A DNA stretch of 64,000 bases from Clarireedia homoeocarpa (taxonomy: Eukaryota; Ascomycota; Leotiomycetes; Helotiales; Rutstroemiaceae). Location of the stretch: positions 567,302 to 631,301 of the forward strand of contig LNKV01000012.1 in the NCBI GenBank assembly GCA_001465935.1, written 5' to 3'. Of the stretch, positions 12,379-23,692 are shown in pieces; position 1 is the stretch's first letter; every line of letters starts with the position of its first letter. The notes beneath the pieces were generated by a model. That model had not been told where the DNA came from and did no database searches. It worked only from the letters and a program-made list of their open reading frames with translations. The position numbers and the translations under genes were made by a program.

Positions 12379-12851
12379 AGAGATCGGGGGCAGAGAGAAG
12401 GTGTTTGTAATCAGTTGAACCGTTTTAAAAGGGCAAGGCAGGCCTAAGAGATACTGCATGTTGGATTGCTAACCTACTTGAGCTAGTTATCATCGCGGAG
12501 ATACCATCAGATTTGTTTGTTCATGATTTAATGATCTCAAGAATGTTTGAATAGAACATATCAGATAAATTCGGGACGTGTTGGAAGTGTTAATTGTATA
12601 AATAGATATCTCAAAGAATAAATAACATATGTATTATGAAGATGTTGATGCTACATTTGATGTGCTATGCTCACAACCAAACAGTTTTGCACTCGCTCAA
12701 CACAATGAATGTCACAATCCCTAAGGGCATCTGTAAGAATTGCAAAAGTGACGCCACTTCTAGAGAAGTGACAATTACGGCTTATATTTCACAGCATCTA
12801 ACCTTCTATTTAAGTCTGCTAGAATATGGTGAGGAAGGCAGTACACAAAGA
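12379..12851. other. Convergent 3' spacer, Ku80 / amino acid permease
   Basis: 473 bp of AT-rich sequence between converging stop codons. A 77-residue frame at 12636-12869 runs into the permease on the opposite strand and shows no recognisable feature. Confidence 0.55.
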
Positions 12852-15024
12852 TCAATCTACTCCCTGTAAGATATCAGTCACTCGTCTTCCCTCCACAAAC
12901 ACTACTGGTGGTGTATAATGCTTCCTTCCATGAACAATATATATAATACCAGACACAAAAATAGTGCCTACCCAGACTGCAGGAGCCCACTGCATCCATA
13001 TTAGCACAGTTCCACCTTGACCACATGATCCCGCATACTAAACATCATAACTGCTCCAACTCCAACAAACAGTAAAGGGGGAAAAGAGGAAGAAAAACTC
13101 ACATTCGCACTCTCCATCGTAACCGGCGCAGCATTAGGAAAACAGCTCCAAACCATCACAAATCCTGAATACGCAAAAGCAAACGCATTAATCGGCAATC
13201 CCCACCTCCCTAGACTCCATCTTGCATGCGGTAAAGGTTCGCCGCGTATGCGTTTTAGCAGCACGCAGCCGATGGATATCATGTATGTAGAGAGCAGAGC
13301 GAGGAGAGAGAGGGAGACGATGATGTTGAAGGCAAAGTTGGAGCCTAGATTGATGAGGCAGAGGATGGTGGTGAGGATGGAGGTGAGATAAATGCTGTTT
13401 GGGGGAATGTTGAGGGTGTGGTTCATCTAGTGGAGTGGTGTTAGTTTCTTTCTTACAAGAAGAACACGGGACGTGAACAAGAAATGAGTGAGAGAATCGT
13501 ACTCGAGATATCCATTTTGAGCAGGGAAATCCCTTGTCTCGTGAGAAAGCCCACATTTCACGAGAAGTACTAGCCAGAGAAGTGATATTTCCGGAGTATA
13601 TAAGCAAGAGCAAAATGATCATTAATACAGTAGCCATTGCTGTGGAGCCGGTATTCAGAAAGAGGTTCAGATATGGCGCCGTTGAGTCTATAGCATCATT
13701 GAGGTCGCCGATACAAAAAAGCATTGTAGCTAGCATGATGATGCCAAGAAAAACGTTCAGCAGAAAGGACCACCACATTGCGCGGGGAACATTTATCGAT
13801 GCGTCTTCAACTTCTTCAGCTGGTAGGAAGATTAGTAGGGTTCACATCAGGGGGAGAAGGGGTGATGCTTACAGATATGCACAGCACTATCGGACCCTAA
13901 ACGGATGTTTGTTAGTCATGTAAAGGATAACATCAACGGATCAGGAGTTCTTGAGATCCTAACCAAGATTGCAATATATAACCGAAACCTGAGCAATCAA
14001 ACAACTCGTCCCCGTATTACTCCACCCCGCATTATTGACCACATTCAAGAAGACATCACTTGCGGAATTCTTCGGCGCCATCGCCCAAAGGGGGACGAGA
14101 ATCACTATAAACCCGAGAATATGTCCGAACAATGAGAATGTTTCAATCATAGGAAGTGTTTTAGCAAGCCAGGTGTTGAAGACAATGGTGATGAGCAAGT
14201 AGCCAATCATTAGGAGTGTATACTGCCATTTAGTGAAAGCAAAATCAGGGTCAGTCAGCTGAGCGATTGCTTCAACAAGGGTGGTGAGAACGAAGGTGCC
14301 GCTTGCGAAAGAGGCGATCCAGCCGAGGGTTGACATCCAACCTGTTCGTAGTATCAGTATCTGGATGCATTTGAGACGGGGAAATATCATCACCTGCGGT
14401 ATAACTTAAGATCTTCTGGTATTTCGGCGGCGAGAACTCCGAAACCCAATGGTATTGACCTGTTCCTATCAGTCCCCAAAATTCCCTCCCGAAAATAGCC
14501 ATACATACCACCACTCGTCGGCGCCATCGATTCCATCTCAGCTAGCGAAGCCACAATCGTCGAATAACAAGTAACCGTGCCCAGAAAAACCCACCACAAC
14601 CCCGCAAACCCACCATTCGTCAGCCCTACACTCAACGACCTAATCACAATGACCGTCAGAAAACCTCCCATTAGCAGCGTAGCAACCACACGAACACTAA
14701 AACAAATTCCCATGTCGCCATGTAGATTGAGATAAACCCCAACGTGGATAAAAGGTTGAAGTTCCGCTATAACATAATTCATCAATTATTTTCTCCCCAA
14801 ACTAGCTGATTTTGATATGATGAAGTACGTACCTCGAACTCTCGCTTCTTTCCCAACCTACGCATATCCTGGACATCATCTTTGGTATCTCCATACCCCA
14901 AAACCAGCGCATCTGTCGTGTTCAGCGATCCTGCCGTTACCAGGCTTTCTTCTGCATACCGCTCAGTCGTATTATAATGACTTTTGAGCTCGAAGGCTCC
15001 TTCTGCCTTGTCGCTGGGAGCCAT
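12852..15024 (-). CDS. Amino acid/GABA/choline permease, APC superfamily
   Basis: Proton-coupled plasma-membrane permease of the fungal amino acid-choline-GABA group (UGA4/HNM1-like). Nine exons from the start: 15024-14833, 14766-14696, 14639-14509, 14459-14394, 14341-13964, 13896-13873, 13819-13503, 13426-13103 and 12989-12852. All phases agree and give 546 residues, as expected for about 12 membrane segments. Recognisable pieces are the hydrophilic N-terminal tail, LASLAEMESMAPTSGGQYHW split by intron 3, the EEVEDASINVPRAMWWS segment at the start of exon 7, and the ending HGRKHYTPPVVFVEGRR after the last intron. Exon 6 is only 24 nt. Substrate cannot be decided between GABA, choline and other amino compounds. 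Confidence 0.88.
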
Positions 15025-15447
15025 TGTTTCGCACTTGAGATATCACCTTGGTTCTGGTGGACGTTGAAGTTACGGTTGAAGTGTAACGGTGAGTGCAAAA
15101 GGACACATTGGACTATCATAACGGTTGGAGATGGTGATTTATCTTTTCTTGGTATCATTATCTACATCTCTTATCCGGCCACTCCTTCGCAGACCTAGGC
15201 TCATTCTGCAGTTCTAGCCCGGTGCTTAATGACGTTTTGATCCCGCGGGTGCTGCCGTTCCCCCACCTATTATCTCTGAGTTTAGCCTAAACTAACCTGT
15301 GATTGATGGTCAGCGGTGCTGCATAGTAAAGAACGAAAGCGATCAGCGAACTTTATGTCAAACCATGCATGACAGCTTGCTCGCTTTCACATAATACTGC
15401 AAGGCAAGAGTGAAATACCTCTGCTCCCCTAATCCCCTGAGGTGCAA
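15025..15447. other. Upstream region of the permease, downstream of APC4
   Basis: 423 bp between two genes on the minus strand. It should carry the permease promoter and the 3' end of nothing else, since APC4 ends at its right border. I see no coding frame and no clear regulatory motif. Confidence 0.5.
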
Positions 15448-18106
15448 TCACGACATGGAGATATCGCCATCGCTCGCTTTCTTGGGAGATGTTTTTACCC
15501 AGTTGAATATCTTGTAATGAAACTTGTCCTTGCTCAACACAACTAATCTCTTAACATCGTCGTTCATCTTCTCATCAGATTGTGATCGAATCGTAATTTT
15601 CTCCGGCGAAAAGGAACCATTACTGTCGAACTCGCTCTGCAAGAAATTGGCTACCACCTCTTCGTTATCGAAGACGACGGCTTTACAAGTGCTGGCCGCG
15701 TTTCGATAAGGTTGGTATTTGAAATGATTTTGGGTGATCTGCGATGCATCTTGCCGATTTTCATATGCCAGGCCGAGCAGTTTACCTTTTCCTATACCCA
15801 CATCAATGACCGTAAGAGAATAGCAGAGGTTTCATCACCATTACCATTATCTTCCCAAAACAGCAGTAAATTATCGCGGTCGAAGAATTTAATGGATTTG
15901 ATACTCCCATTGCCCAACTGTAGTAAGGCTGAATTAGTCCCCAGAACAGTGCTAATGCCATTTTCGATAGAAAGAATAGCTTGAATGATTCGCACTACTC
16001 GCGATTAGCCTTCCCGAACATCAGATCAATCACCACAGGGCTGGTAAACCTTGATTTAGGGATCCCTTTGGTATAAAGGCACAATAAGCGTGAGAAATAC
16101 GATGATCCTAGGGACAATCAGCATTGAAATTTCTTCCTTGAGGACGACCTACCACTTCATTCATTGTCACATCCATAGATACGTTGTCTTGAGGAACTCC
16201 TAACTCTATTGCCTTGCCGAACAAAACGTTACGCTTTTCAGCTTCGGCGATTTGGCTAAAAATGGCAGTTGCTTGGCTTCTCAAGTACTTGCAAAGGAAC
16301 TCCACTTGCGGCAGCGTCTTCCTATACTTTTGGCCTTGCTCTTGCTTTTCGAGTTGTCTGGTAAGCTTGTCGAATAAGTGGACATCCTTTTTAGCGTGCG
16401 CGCACTCGTCTTCAAAGTCTGTAGGAGTGACTTCGGTGATAAAAGCAGACAATGAGCTGTTGGTCATGGCTGTTTGAATATATAATAGAACTTTGCTGTG
16501 GTCTACCGAAGCTTCCTTATCCGCTGCATCTTCAGCGTGTGTTAACGAATCAGACGACAGTCTATCAATCTCATACCGTATCCAGGTAGAAAATGATGTA
16601 AACAGATCCAACTCGTCTACTACTTGGAGAAGTATCTTAGTTGACACGAGATGCAAGCATGCGACGGTATCCATGATTAAAGTAATCTCGTGGCTTGAGA
16701 AACCCAGAGAGTCATCAGAACCTTGGAATTTCGCGATTCCATTTAGCCGGCTAAGAATGACCGAGCAACGATCGAGGGCGGGCAGCATGTTTTCATGCAC
16801 TAGGCGTCTCAGATTCTCTAGGCCTGAAACTACAACCTTCTCCCATCTTTTGTGGCCCTAGATTCTTAGTATTAGGAAAACGAATAAGGATATGGAAGAG
16901 CATACCCGTTCTGTCAGTATATCTACGAGCCACTCTCTCACCGCCGAGAACGTATGACCAGTTGCTACTGAATGATAGAGTGCCTGGACGATATCACGAG
17001 TTCCTTGTTCTGCAAGCGTCTCGTTAATACTCCGGAGAAATCGACTGGGCAAGTCTTGGACCGACTTCCACTCAGCAACCATAAGTATCTGTATCTGATT
17101 GATATATCTCAAAAGATTCTCCAGAGCTGTGGACCGCGAGGCAAGAATAGAGAGATACTCGCTTGAAGCAGATAAGAAACGGAGATCCATAGGCACAAAG
17201 TAGATTTTCTCGTCAGGGTCAGCGCCTCTCATAAGCAGTGCATGTGTTGAGTATGATTCGTTCGCTGCATGAGAGATGAGATATGCAGGATTTTTGTTTA
17301 TGACGACGGGCGATTTAAAAGATCCCACAACAAATGAGTCATAGATGCTAACATGAATATCTCCTTCTTTGGTTCCAACAATCATAACATCTGCTATATC
17401 GTTGTCTTTTGGATCGAATGGACGGAAAAGTGCATCCAGCGAAGACCTGGAACTAAAGACATCATCTCTATAACACAATTAGAAGGCATCAACAGAAAAG
17501 GGATATTCACTTACGAGGTCCCGCCTCCGGGGAGTACGCTTAATTTGGGTAGACTTGGCTCAATATCAAGAAGAGACAGGTCTCTTGGTAGATTCAGAAA
17601 AGACTCCCTATCGGACAAGTTTGACTCCATTTTGGCCAGGTCCTCCCATGTGCTAGTATCTGCTTTCGGGCTTTTTTGAGTGGTGTTTTTACCAATGCTG
17701 TTTGATTTCCATCCCATGCACGTGATGCCTGAGATCTTTTGACCATCTGAAGCCGCAGAGAATTGATGGACGATTTTGCTACTTTCCGCCCCGACAAGTC
17801 GCACGGAGCCATCATTCCAGGCTATAGCTAGCAGCTGGCCTAAAGAGTTGTCAGCTTCTAACTATGTCACTTCTGGAGGTCTCGTGTACCATTGGGTTTC
17901 CAGCTGATTTGTTGTACTTGTAGCGTGTTAATTTTCTGGGCAGCTCCATACACACGTTGGCCATTGAGACGATAAATTAGAACTTGCTGATCTGTGCTTC
18001 CTAAGGCTATCAAGTCCATCGAAGGACAGTAGGCAATTAACGCCGGATCAATCGTTTGGTGCAGAGTTTTCTCGCCGAGCAATTCAAGGCGCGTGTGTTT
18101 TGCCAT
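15448..18106 (-). CDS. APC4: Anaphase-promoting complex subunit 4 (APC4), with an apparent frame break
   Basis: Scaffold subunit of the anaphase-promoting complex, the ubiquitin ligase that drives mitotic exit. Exons from the start are 18106-17890, 17839-17515, 17467-16906, 16857-16149, 16107-15845 and 15791-15448, about 806 residues. The N-terminal half is a WD40-like propeller (QQISWKPNG, AIAWNDGSVRLVG). The helical APC4 domain follows, with WEKVVVSGLENLRRLVHEN and the downstream helices. Two problems exist. Intron 4 needs a weak donor (GTCGTC at 16148). Within exon 5, near 15997-16003, the frame encoding FGKANRE meets a stop, while the continuing family-like sequence RIIQAILSIENGIS is one base out of phase. 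No GT...AG intron repairs this. It may be a sequence error, a strain mutation or an unseen splice. The family assignment is firm; intactness is not. Confidence 0.85.
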
Positions 18107-18491
18107 ATTTTCCAAGCTTGGAGTTCCTCATGCGAAGGTTAGAGTATCGTATTGGATGGATGGAGCTTCATATTTCTGAGGCCGGTGGATGAAAGTTTTA
18201 ATCGTCTCGACGTGTTAACCATTCGCGTCGTTGTTTGCGAGTTGGCTTAAGCGAGACATCGGACAAAATACATGCTCTAATCTACCTACAGATCGTGCTT
18301 TCCATTCTACAGCCGGGTCTTTGAAATCATTCATTCACGAGTAAACACAATAGCTTATCGATTGAAAATACAAGAGATAACAGTGGTCTTCTTTTTTCTC
18401 TATGGCTCGTACAATAATAAAGATTATGAGTCGCCTTCCATCCTACGCCATGCACGTCATTCAAATCCCAACCATTTTCCCCCTAAAGCAC
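18107..18491. other. Spacer between APC4 promoter and delta-COP 3' end
   Basis: 385 bp between tandem minus-strand genes. It should carry the APC4 promoter and the delta-COP terminator. Nothing else is seen. Confidence 0.5.
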
Positions 18492-20251
18492 TTACTCTAC
18501 CAAATAGGAGTCTGCAACAGATTTGATTTCCTTAGAGTAGTCAACGGCTTCATCCATTTCGAGTAATGTGACATTGGTAACCTGAGCATACGTTAGCTTC
18601 ACGTAAGATGTATAGGGAGGTCACAGAGTAACTTACATCGACGTCAATAAATGGATTTGTTTTTGAGAATTTGACCTGCATTGGAAAGAAATCGTTCTCA
18701 TCCCCATTCTGAACCTCAAATTCAAAAGATCCCGAACCATTTGAAGAATCTACAGATCCAATTGTCCACTCAAGACTATCTCCCGATACTTCATACGTTG
18801 CGTCAAAGCTTGAAACAGCAGGTTCGCTCGATGCATACGGAATGATGACAGTTACATCTTTCAAAGGGTCCTCGCCAGTGAGTTCATACTCTACAGTGAT
18901 GTTGAGTGGATCACCCTGACCGCCAACGACCCATACAGTGAATTGAATTGGAAGGGCAGTGGTGTCATCTGTCTTTGGAGACGCTTTCCACCGAAGCACT
19001 CCCACGGAGTTGTTGACTGGGAAGCCTTTTGCGGTGTTTGTCATTTGAATAGCCTTGGATCCATTGAACATGGCCTTATCAACGTTTGGGTGCGTTCTAA
19101 ATTGTACCCCATGACTTTGTTTGGCAACAAGGTCCAACCTAAGTTTAGTAAGGGTCGGATCAGAGATTCGTAGGTGTAGATCACCCTTGATTTCCAAAGA
19201 ATTTAGGGATCCATCTCGAGACAACTTGGCATTGATTGATTCTGCAATTGTGATGTGAATTGCACCACGGTCTAATGCCGAAGTTGGATGTGGGGTTTGT
19301 TCAGTAGCAGCAGGGGTTGTGCGGTTCGGGATCAGAGGGGATGAGACAGTTTCCTCTATTTCGGCTCCCATATCACCACGGACACGTTCGAACATGTCTG
19401 TGGTCTTTGACTTTTTACCCAACTGCATTCCCTTACCCTTTAGTGCGCTTGCCCTAAAAATCGTCAATTCTGAGTGCCGCCATTGTAAAGGAGTGCAAAA
19501 ACATACTTGAATGATTTGTTCTTTTCCGCTTCATAAGAATCATAGGTATCAGTTACCACCGGACGTGTGGGAGTTGTGTACGTAGGGTACACCGGCGTTC
19601 TTGGAACAGCACCTCTGCCACTTCGAAGAGCCTCCTTGCGCTGCATTTCGAGTTGTTTCGCCTTGCGCTTGCGCTCTTCGGCGGCTTCCAGTTCTTTGTT
19701 CTACAAATATCAGCCAAAAGCCTAAGGTATCTGCTGCCTGGCCACCTACTCTGGAAATAATCTCTTGTATCCTCTCTTCGTGACTCTCCATTTCCAGGAA
19801 TGTTTTGATCTGGCTAATCGTAAGGTTCTCCCGATAACCAAGTGTAACCAATTCATCAAAGGCACTCAGTAACTCGTACGCATTCTTCAGAATTTCTCGT
19901 TCGTCGAGGGTTCTGCATGTGCTCGTAACAACTTGGGCGAAAAGGTGCAGCGAATCGATGTCCTGCAGTATATTGGACTGCTTGTTTGTGATGAGGACCA
20001 TGTATAATTCATCAAGCGGTTGATATACGAATCGCACATTGTCTTGCTCAACGGTCGTATGTTGAGTTCCTGAGTCTGCCAACTTGGGGAAAGATGCTAG
20101 GAGGGCTTCAATTCTTGACCTTGGGATTTCACGAAACTGCCTGGAGAGGACAGCTTTTCCTCCACGAGTGCATATCGAAGCAGCCAACACAACCTGCAAT
20201 TCTTTATTAGTAGAATTTACAAATAAAATTTCAGCTCAAATCGCGCACCAT
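18492..20251 (-). CDS. RET2: Coatomer subunit delta (delta-COP)
   Basis: Delta subunit of the COPI coat that returns proteins from Golgi to endoplasmic reticulum. Exons from the start are 20251-20249 (the ATG alone), 20193-19750, 19700-19507, 19453-18637 and 18581-18492, joining in frame to 515 residues. The first intron (GTGCGCG...TTGCAG) falls directly after the start codon, so the protein begins M-VVLAASICTRGGKAVLSR, exactly the expected delta-COP start. Domains are an N-terminal longin fold (about 1-130), a charged helical linker with SEERKRKAKQLEMQRKE-like sequence (AEERKRKAKQLEMQRKE here), and a mu-homology domain (about 270-515). The last exon restores the ending ADSYLVE. It diverges from the acidic-protein gene. 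Confidence 0.95.
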
Positions 20252-20834
20252 TTTCAGTTATTTGTGTGAGAGTTTCGTTGAGTTATGTGCCGAGATACTC
20301 TGGCTGTCTTAAGCCAGAATGTGTCCCTACCTAAGATGTTGTATATCGGCGGTAGGCCAAATGATGTTCCGATATAGCGTCACACGTGACTTCTGTAGTT
20401 TCTTCTACTGCACCGCGTCAATTTTAGCGTTGCATAATCCCTAGATGGACGAACTTCTTATTAACCTGAGCCTTGCGGAGCTGACTCTCGAAACGTTGAT
20501 ATCCTTCTACCTGACTTCTTAGGCAGACGACAATTTGGATGAGTTCTAATTCTCTTTCGAAAGATCATTTCTGTTAACATCGCGGCTCTGTGATGTGCTT
20601 CCGTTTGTCTATTCAACCAGCAGATAACCTAACGTTTGGCCTTTGTTACTGCAGCCCGCTCTCCCGTGAACGCGGAAATTGCGAAGCCGCCTATCTCCAA
20701 ATAAAGAAATTCAGCACCTCTCAGTCAACTTTAGTCTAACTTCACTTTTTAGCTAAACAATTGCATCACGACAAACTATACCCTACGTCTAGGCGTGCTA
20801 AGGATCGGGCAGGGTGACAGAAGCTGCAACGCAC
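20252..20834. promoter_or_regulatory. Divergent promoter, delta-COP / acidic protein
   Basis: 583 bp between diverging starts. It contains CACGTG at 20383-20388 in the context GTCACACGTGACTT. A pyrimidine-rich and CTAAAC-containing stretch around 20700-20790 looks like the 5' leader of the gene to the right. Confidence 0.45.
20383..20388. promoter_or_regulatory. CACGTG palindrome between delta-COP and acidic protein gene
   Basis: Perfect CACGTG, about 130 bp upstream of the delta-COP start codon. It is the third such site in a promoter interval of this window. Function is inferred from motif only. Confidence 0.3.
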
Positions 20835-23692
20835 ATGAACGTCGCGACTCTCACTGCACCTTCAATCCTCAACACTATGGCGGACGATAGCATGGAGTTG
20901 GCCTCCGAACATGGGCACGATATCATCGAGGAAGACATCGATATCGATATCGACATAAATTCTGGCCATATCGATGAGGATGACATTCTAGAAGACATCG
21001 ATGAAGCGAATCTTGATATTACCACAAACGCACAACCCGACGATCTAATGGTCGATGACGACGACCATCCGTCATTTCATATGGAAGACGCAGATTTACT
21101 TCAAGAAGAAGTCATCGACCATAATATGGAGCAAGATCTTACCGCTACCTCCGTTGACGAAAATGGAATTACTCATGTAACTTTCGATGAGGTGGATGTC
21201 GCACAACCTACAACCACAAGTGTAGAAGATTCTGAGCTTGCATGGGATAATGCGGCGAACGTCGACAGCGTCTATGAAGTTGCAGACACGACTCTTGACA
21301 ACCAAGACGAGGTAGTCCAGGTTACAGATGAGGCGCAAGCTGTGATCAATACGGCTATCGACGATGTACAGCAAATAATCCAAGCTGTGGAGCAGGTGCC
21401 CGAACAAGCTGAACAAACGACCATTGAGCCACAGCAGATTATTCATGACGATGTTGAGAGTACAAACAATGAAGCTGAAGGTAAAATTTTGAAGACCTCA
21501 CCGGCTCCTTCCCCACATGTGTCCGCCGATCAAAGTTCTCGAGAGGCAACCCCGCCAATGATTAAACCCGATGATCAGACTACCCATACCACCGAAGCCC
21601 ATCATGAGATATCAAATACAGAGCTCGAACCTGAAGCCAATAACAGCAATGACGATCAACCACCTGCCAACACCGAGGCTGGTGAGACCGAACTACCCAC
21701 CGCAGATAGTGTTCCTACAGAAGAGTCCGACGACTTTAGCGATATGAGTCACGCACAGGAAATTTTGGTCAAATACAATGGTCGTAAATATCCCTTGATC
21801 AGGAAGTCTCCTTCAGATCATCCTAATGACTTTTTTTTTGAGGACCCCTCCGTCCTTGAAAAACCACTTGTGGAATTTTGTACCGAAATTCGTGCAGTGC
21901 TTATAGAAGAGAATCTCCCAGAAAAGGACAAGATTACCCTAATAATTGAAGAGCTACAGCTTGTGATTGAGGAGGTCAGTACGATTATCCCCATCCTGTT
22001 TATAGGCAACGCTAATGCTCAGTACAGACTCAATTAACACATTATCCGGATGACTTGAGCTTAGGTCAAATCATCCGCTTGTATGAGAAGCTTTCTATCA
22101 ATGATGGCTCCGATGTAATCGCACCCCTGAACCTAAGACTAGTTATTGAGCCAGCGGGGTATGACCGGTTTTCAATGCTATTACAAGGAGCTGCCGAGGG
22201 CAATGGATTATCGGAGTATCTTACATGGGATGCTGACAGTGAAGATGATCCAACTGAATTTGGTGAGCTGACAGAAACTCATAACATTGAGTCGAACTTT
22301 GATGAGCAACTTCTGGAAACCTCCCGTGAAGACTCGGATGCCGATTATGGCGATGAGCACGATTACAACCTTGAACCTAAGAGCTCTCTTGATTCTCACA
22401 GCGACGAAAGGCGCGAAAGCCCTCAACAAACCGAGAACAGTGGTGCAGCTAATACTGAAAACCAACTGCCAGAGCAGGAAGACGTGCCATCAGACTCAAA
22501 TGTTCAAAAACCAGCAACCATAAATGTGAAACAGACGAAACAAGAAGATGCCTCGGTATCTGCTGATACCGTCAACGACGACGACGGCGACATAATCGAT
22601 TACGACGAGGAAGAGAACGTGGAAGAGAAATTGGTCGACATAGACACGAAGCATACTGTCGAGACTGACGAACATCGACCTCATGACGGTACATCCAACC
22701 ATTTCTATTTGCCCTGCATTCTCCCTATCACTTGTTTCTGTCCTAGTTATAATGATCTTATTCTAATTGAATGTCGCGCAGCAGAAGAAGAGACCCGGCG
22801 AAGCTCCATTTCGTCCAAAGCTGAGGACGAAATAGAAGAATCTGCTGATCAAACTGTGACGGCTACAATTAATCCAGAGGGTGCCGGGCAACCTACAGAA
22901 AATACAGAAGATGCGCAAAGCGACATCGATTATGAAGACGAACCGGAGGAGGATGTCAGAAAGGCAATCGAAGATGATTTGGGTCCCGAGTATTCTGTAG
23001 ATAATGATGAAAATGTGGAGGGCAGTGGTGATTCGAACGAACCTAACAACCAGCCTTGGGAGCATATTGTAGACAACGAGATCGACAGAAATGAAAAGGA
23101 CAGACATGACGAGGGGCAGGATGAAACAAGTTATACTCCAGCTGCCGAGGAAGTCGAACTCAACTTCAATGAGGTTACTGAAAATAGCGAAAGAAAGGTC
23201 GTGGAAGATGACGCATTTGACTTGGGGGATGGTGCCGAAAAGGAGAACGGGGTTTATGATGAAGACCAGCTGGGCGAGTCGTATGAATTTGACGGCGATG
23301 CTCTTGATATCCCAGCCAACGAAGAACTCATCGCCGCTACAAGCGGTAATGGTCCCGATGATGTAACAGGGTCTGATAGTGCCACGATTAGCAATGCTTC
23401 GATAGCAGACCTTCAGTCTAGCCACTCAATCGCTATAGACGGTCAGAATCAAGAAGATGAGATCGGTTACGAGGATGACGAAGAAGAAGAAAAGCCTGAG
23501 TCTCCAGAAATTCATCAAGCAACACCTTCTACCCCCAAAGATTCACCTGGTTCTGTTCATGGAAAGAGGCTCAGAACTGAAGCAGACTTTGAAGATGGCG
23601 AGAGTCAGAGGACCAAAGGTATGAAAATTCTCTGCTTGAGTTGATGACAGCATAACTTACAATTCGTAGAAACCAAGCGCATCCGATCATAG
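20835..23692 (+). CDS. Large acidic protein of unknown function
   Basis: Not recognised. Exons 20835-21974, 22028-22688, 22782-23618 and 23670-23692 join in frame to 886 residues. The ATG at 20877 (before ADDSMEL, better context) would give 872. The protein is extremely rich in Asp and Glu and mostly disordered-looking. Near the N-terminus is an EDIDIDIDI run. One stretch differs: at about residues 305-450 a mixed hydrophobic and charged segment (HAQEILVKYNGRKYPLIRKS, then the SLGQIIRLYEKLSINDG region and a leucine-rich stretch) looks like a folded domain crossing intron 1. The tail is basic (TKETKRIRS). Nuclear location and protein binding are guesses from composition. Intron 2 is 93 nt and open in frame, so its retention would only insert 31 residues. 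Confidence 0.75.

Noticed and set aside
22763..23425. 220-codon minus-strand frame rich in Ile, Val and Phe
   Set aside because: Exact antisense of the Asp/Glu-rich coding sequence. GAT and GAA codons read backward give hydrophobic residues, so the membrane-like look is an artefact.
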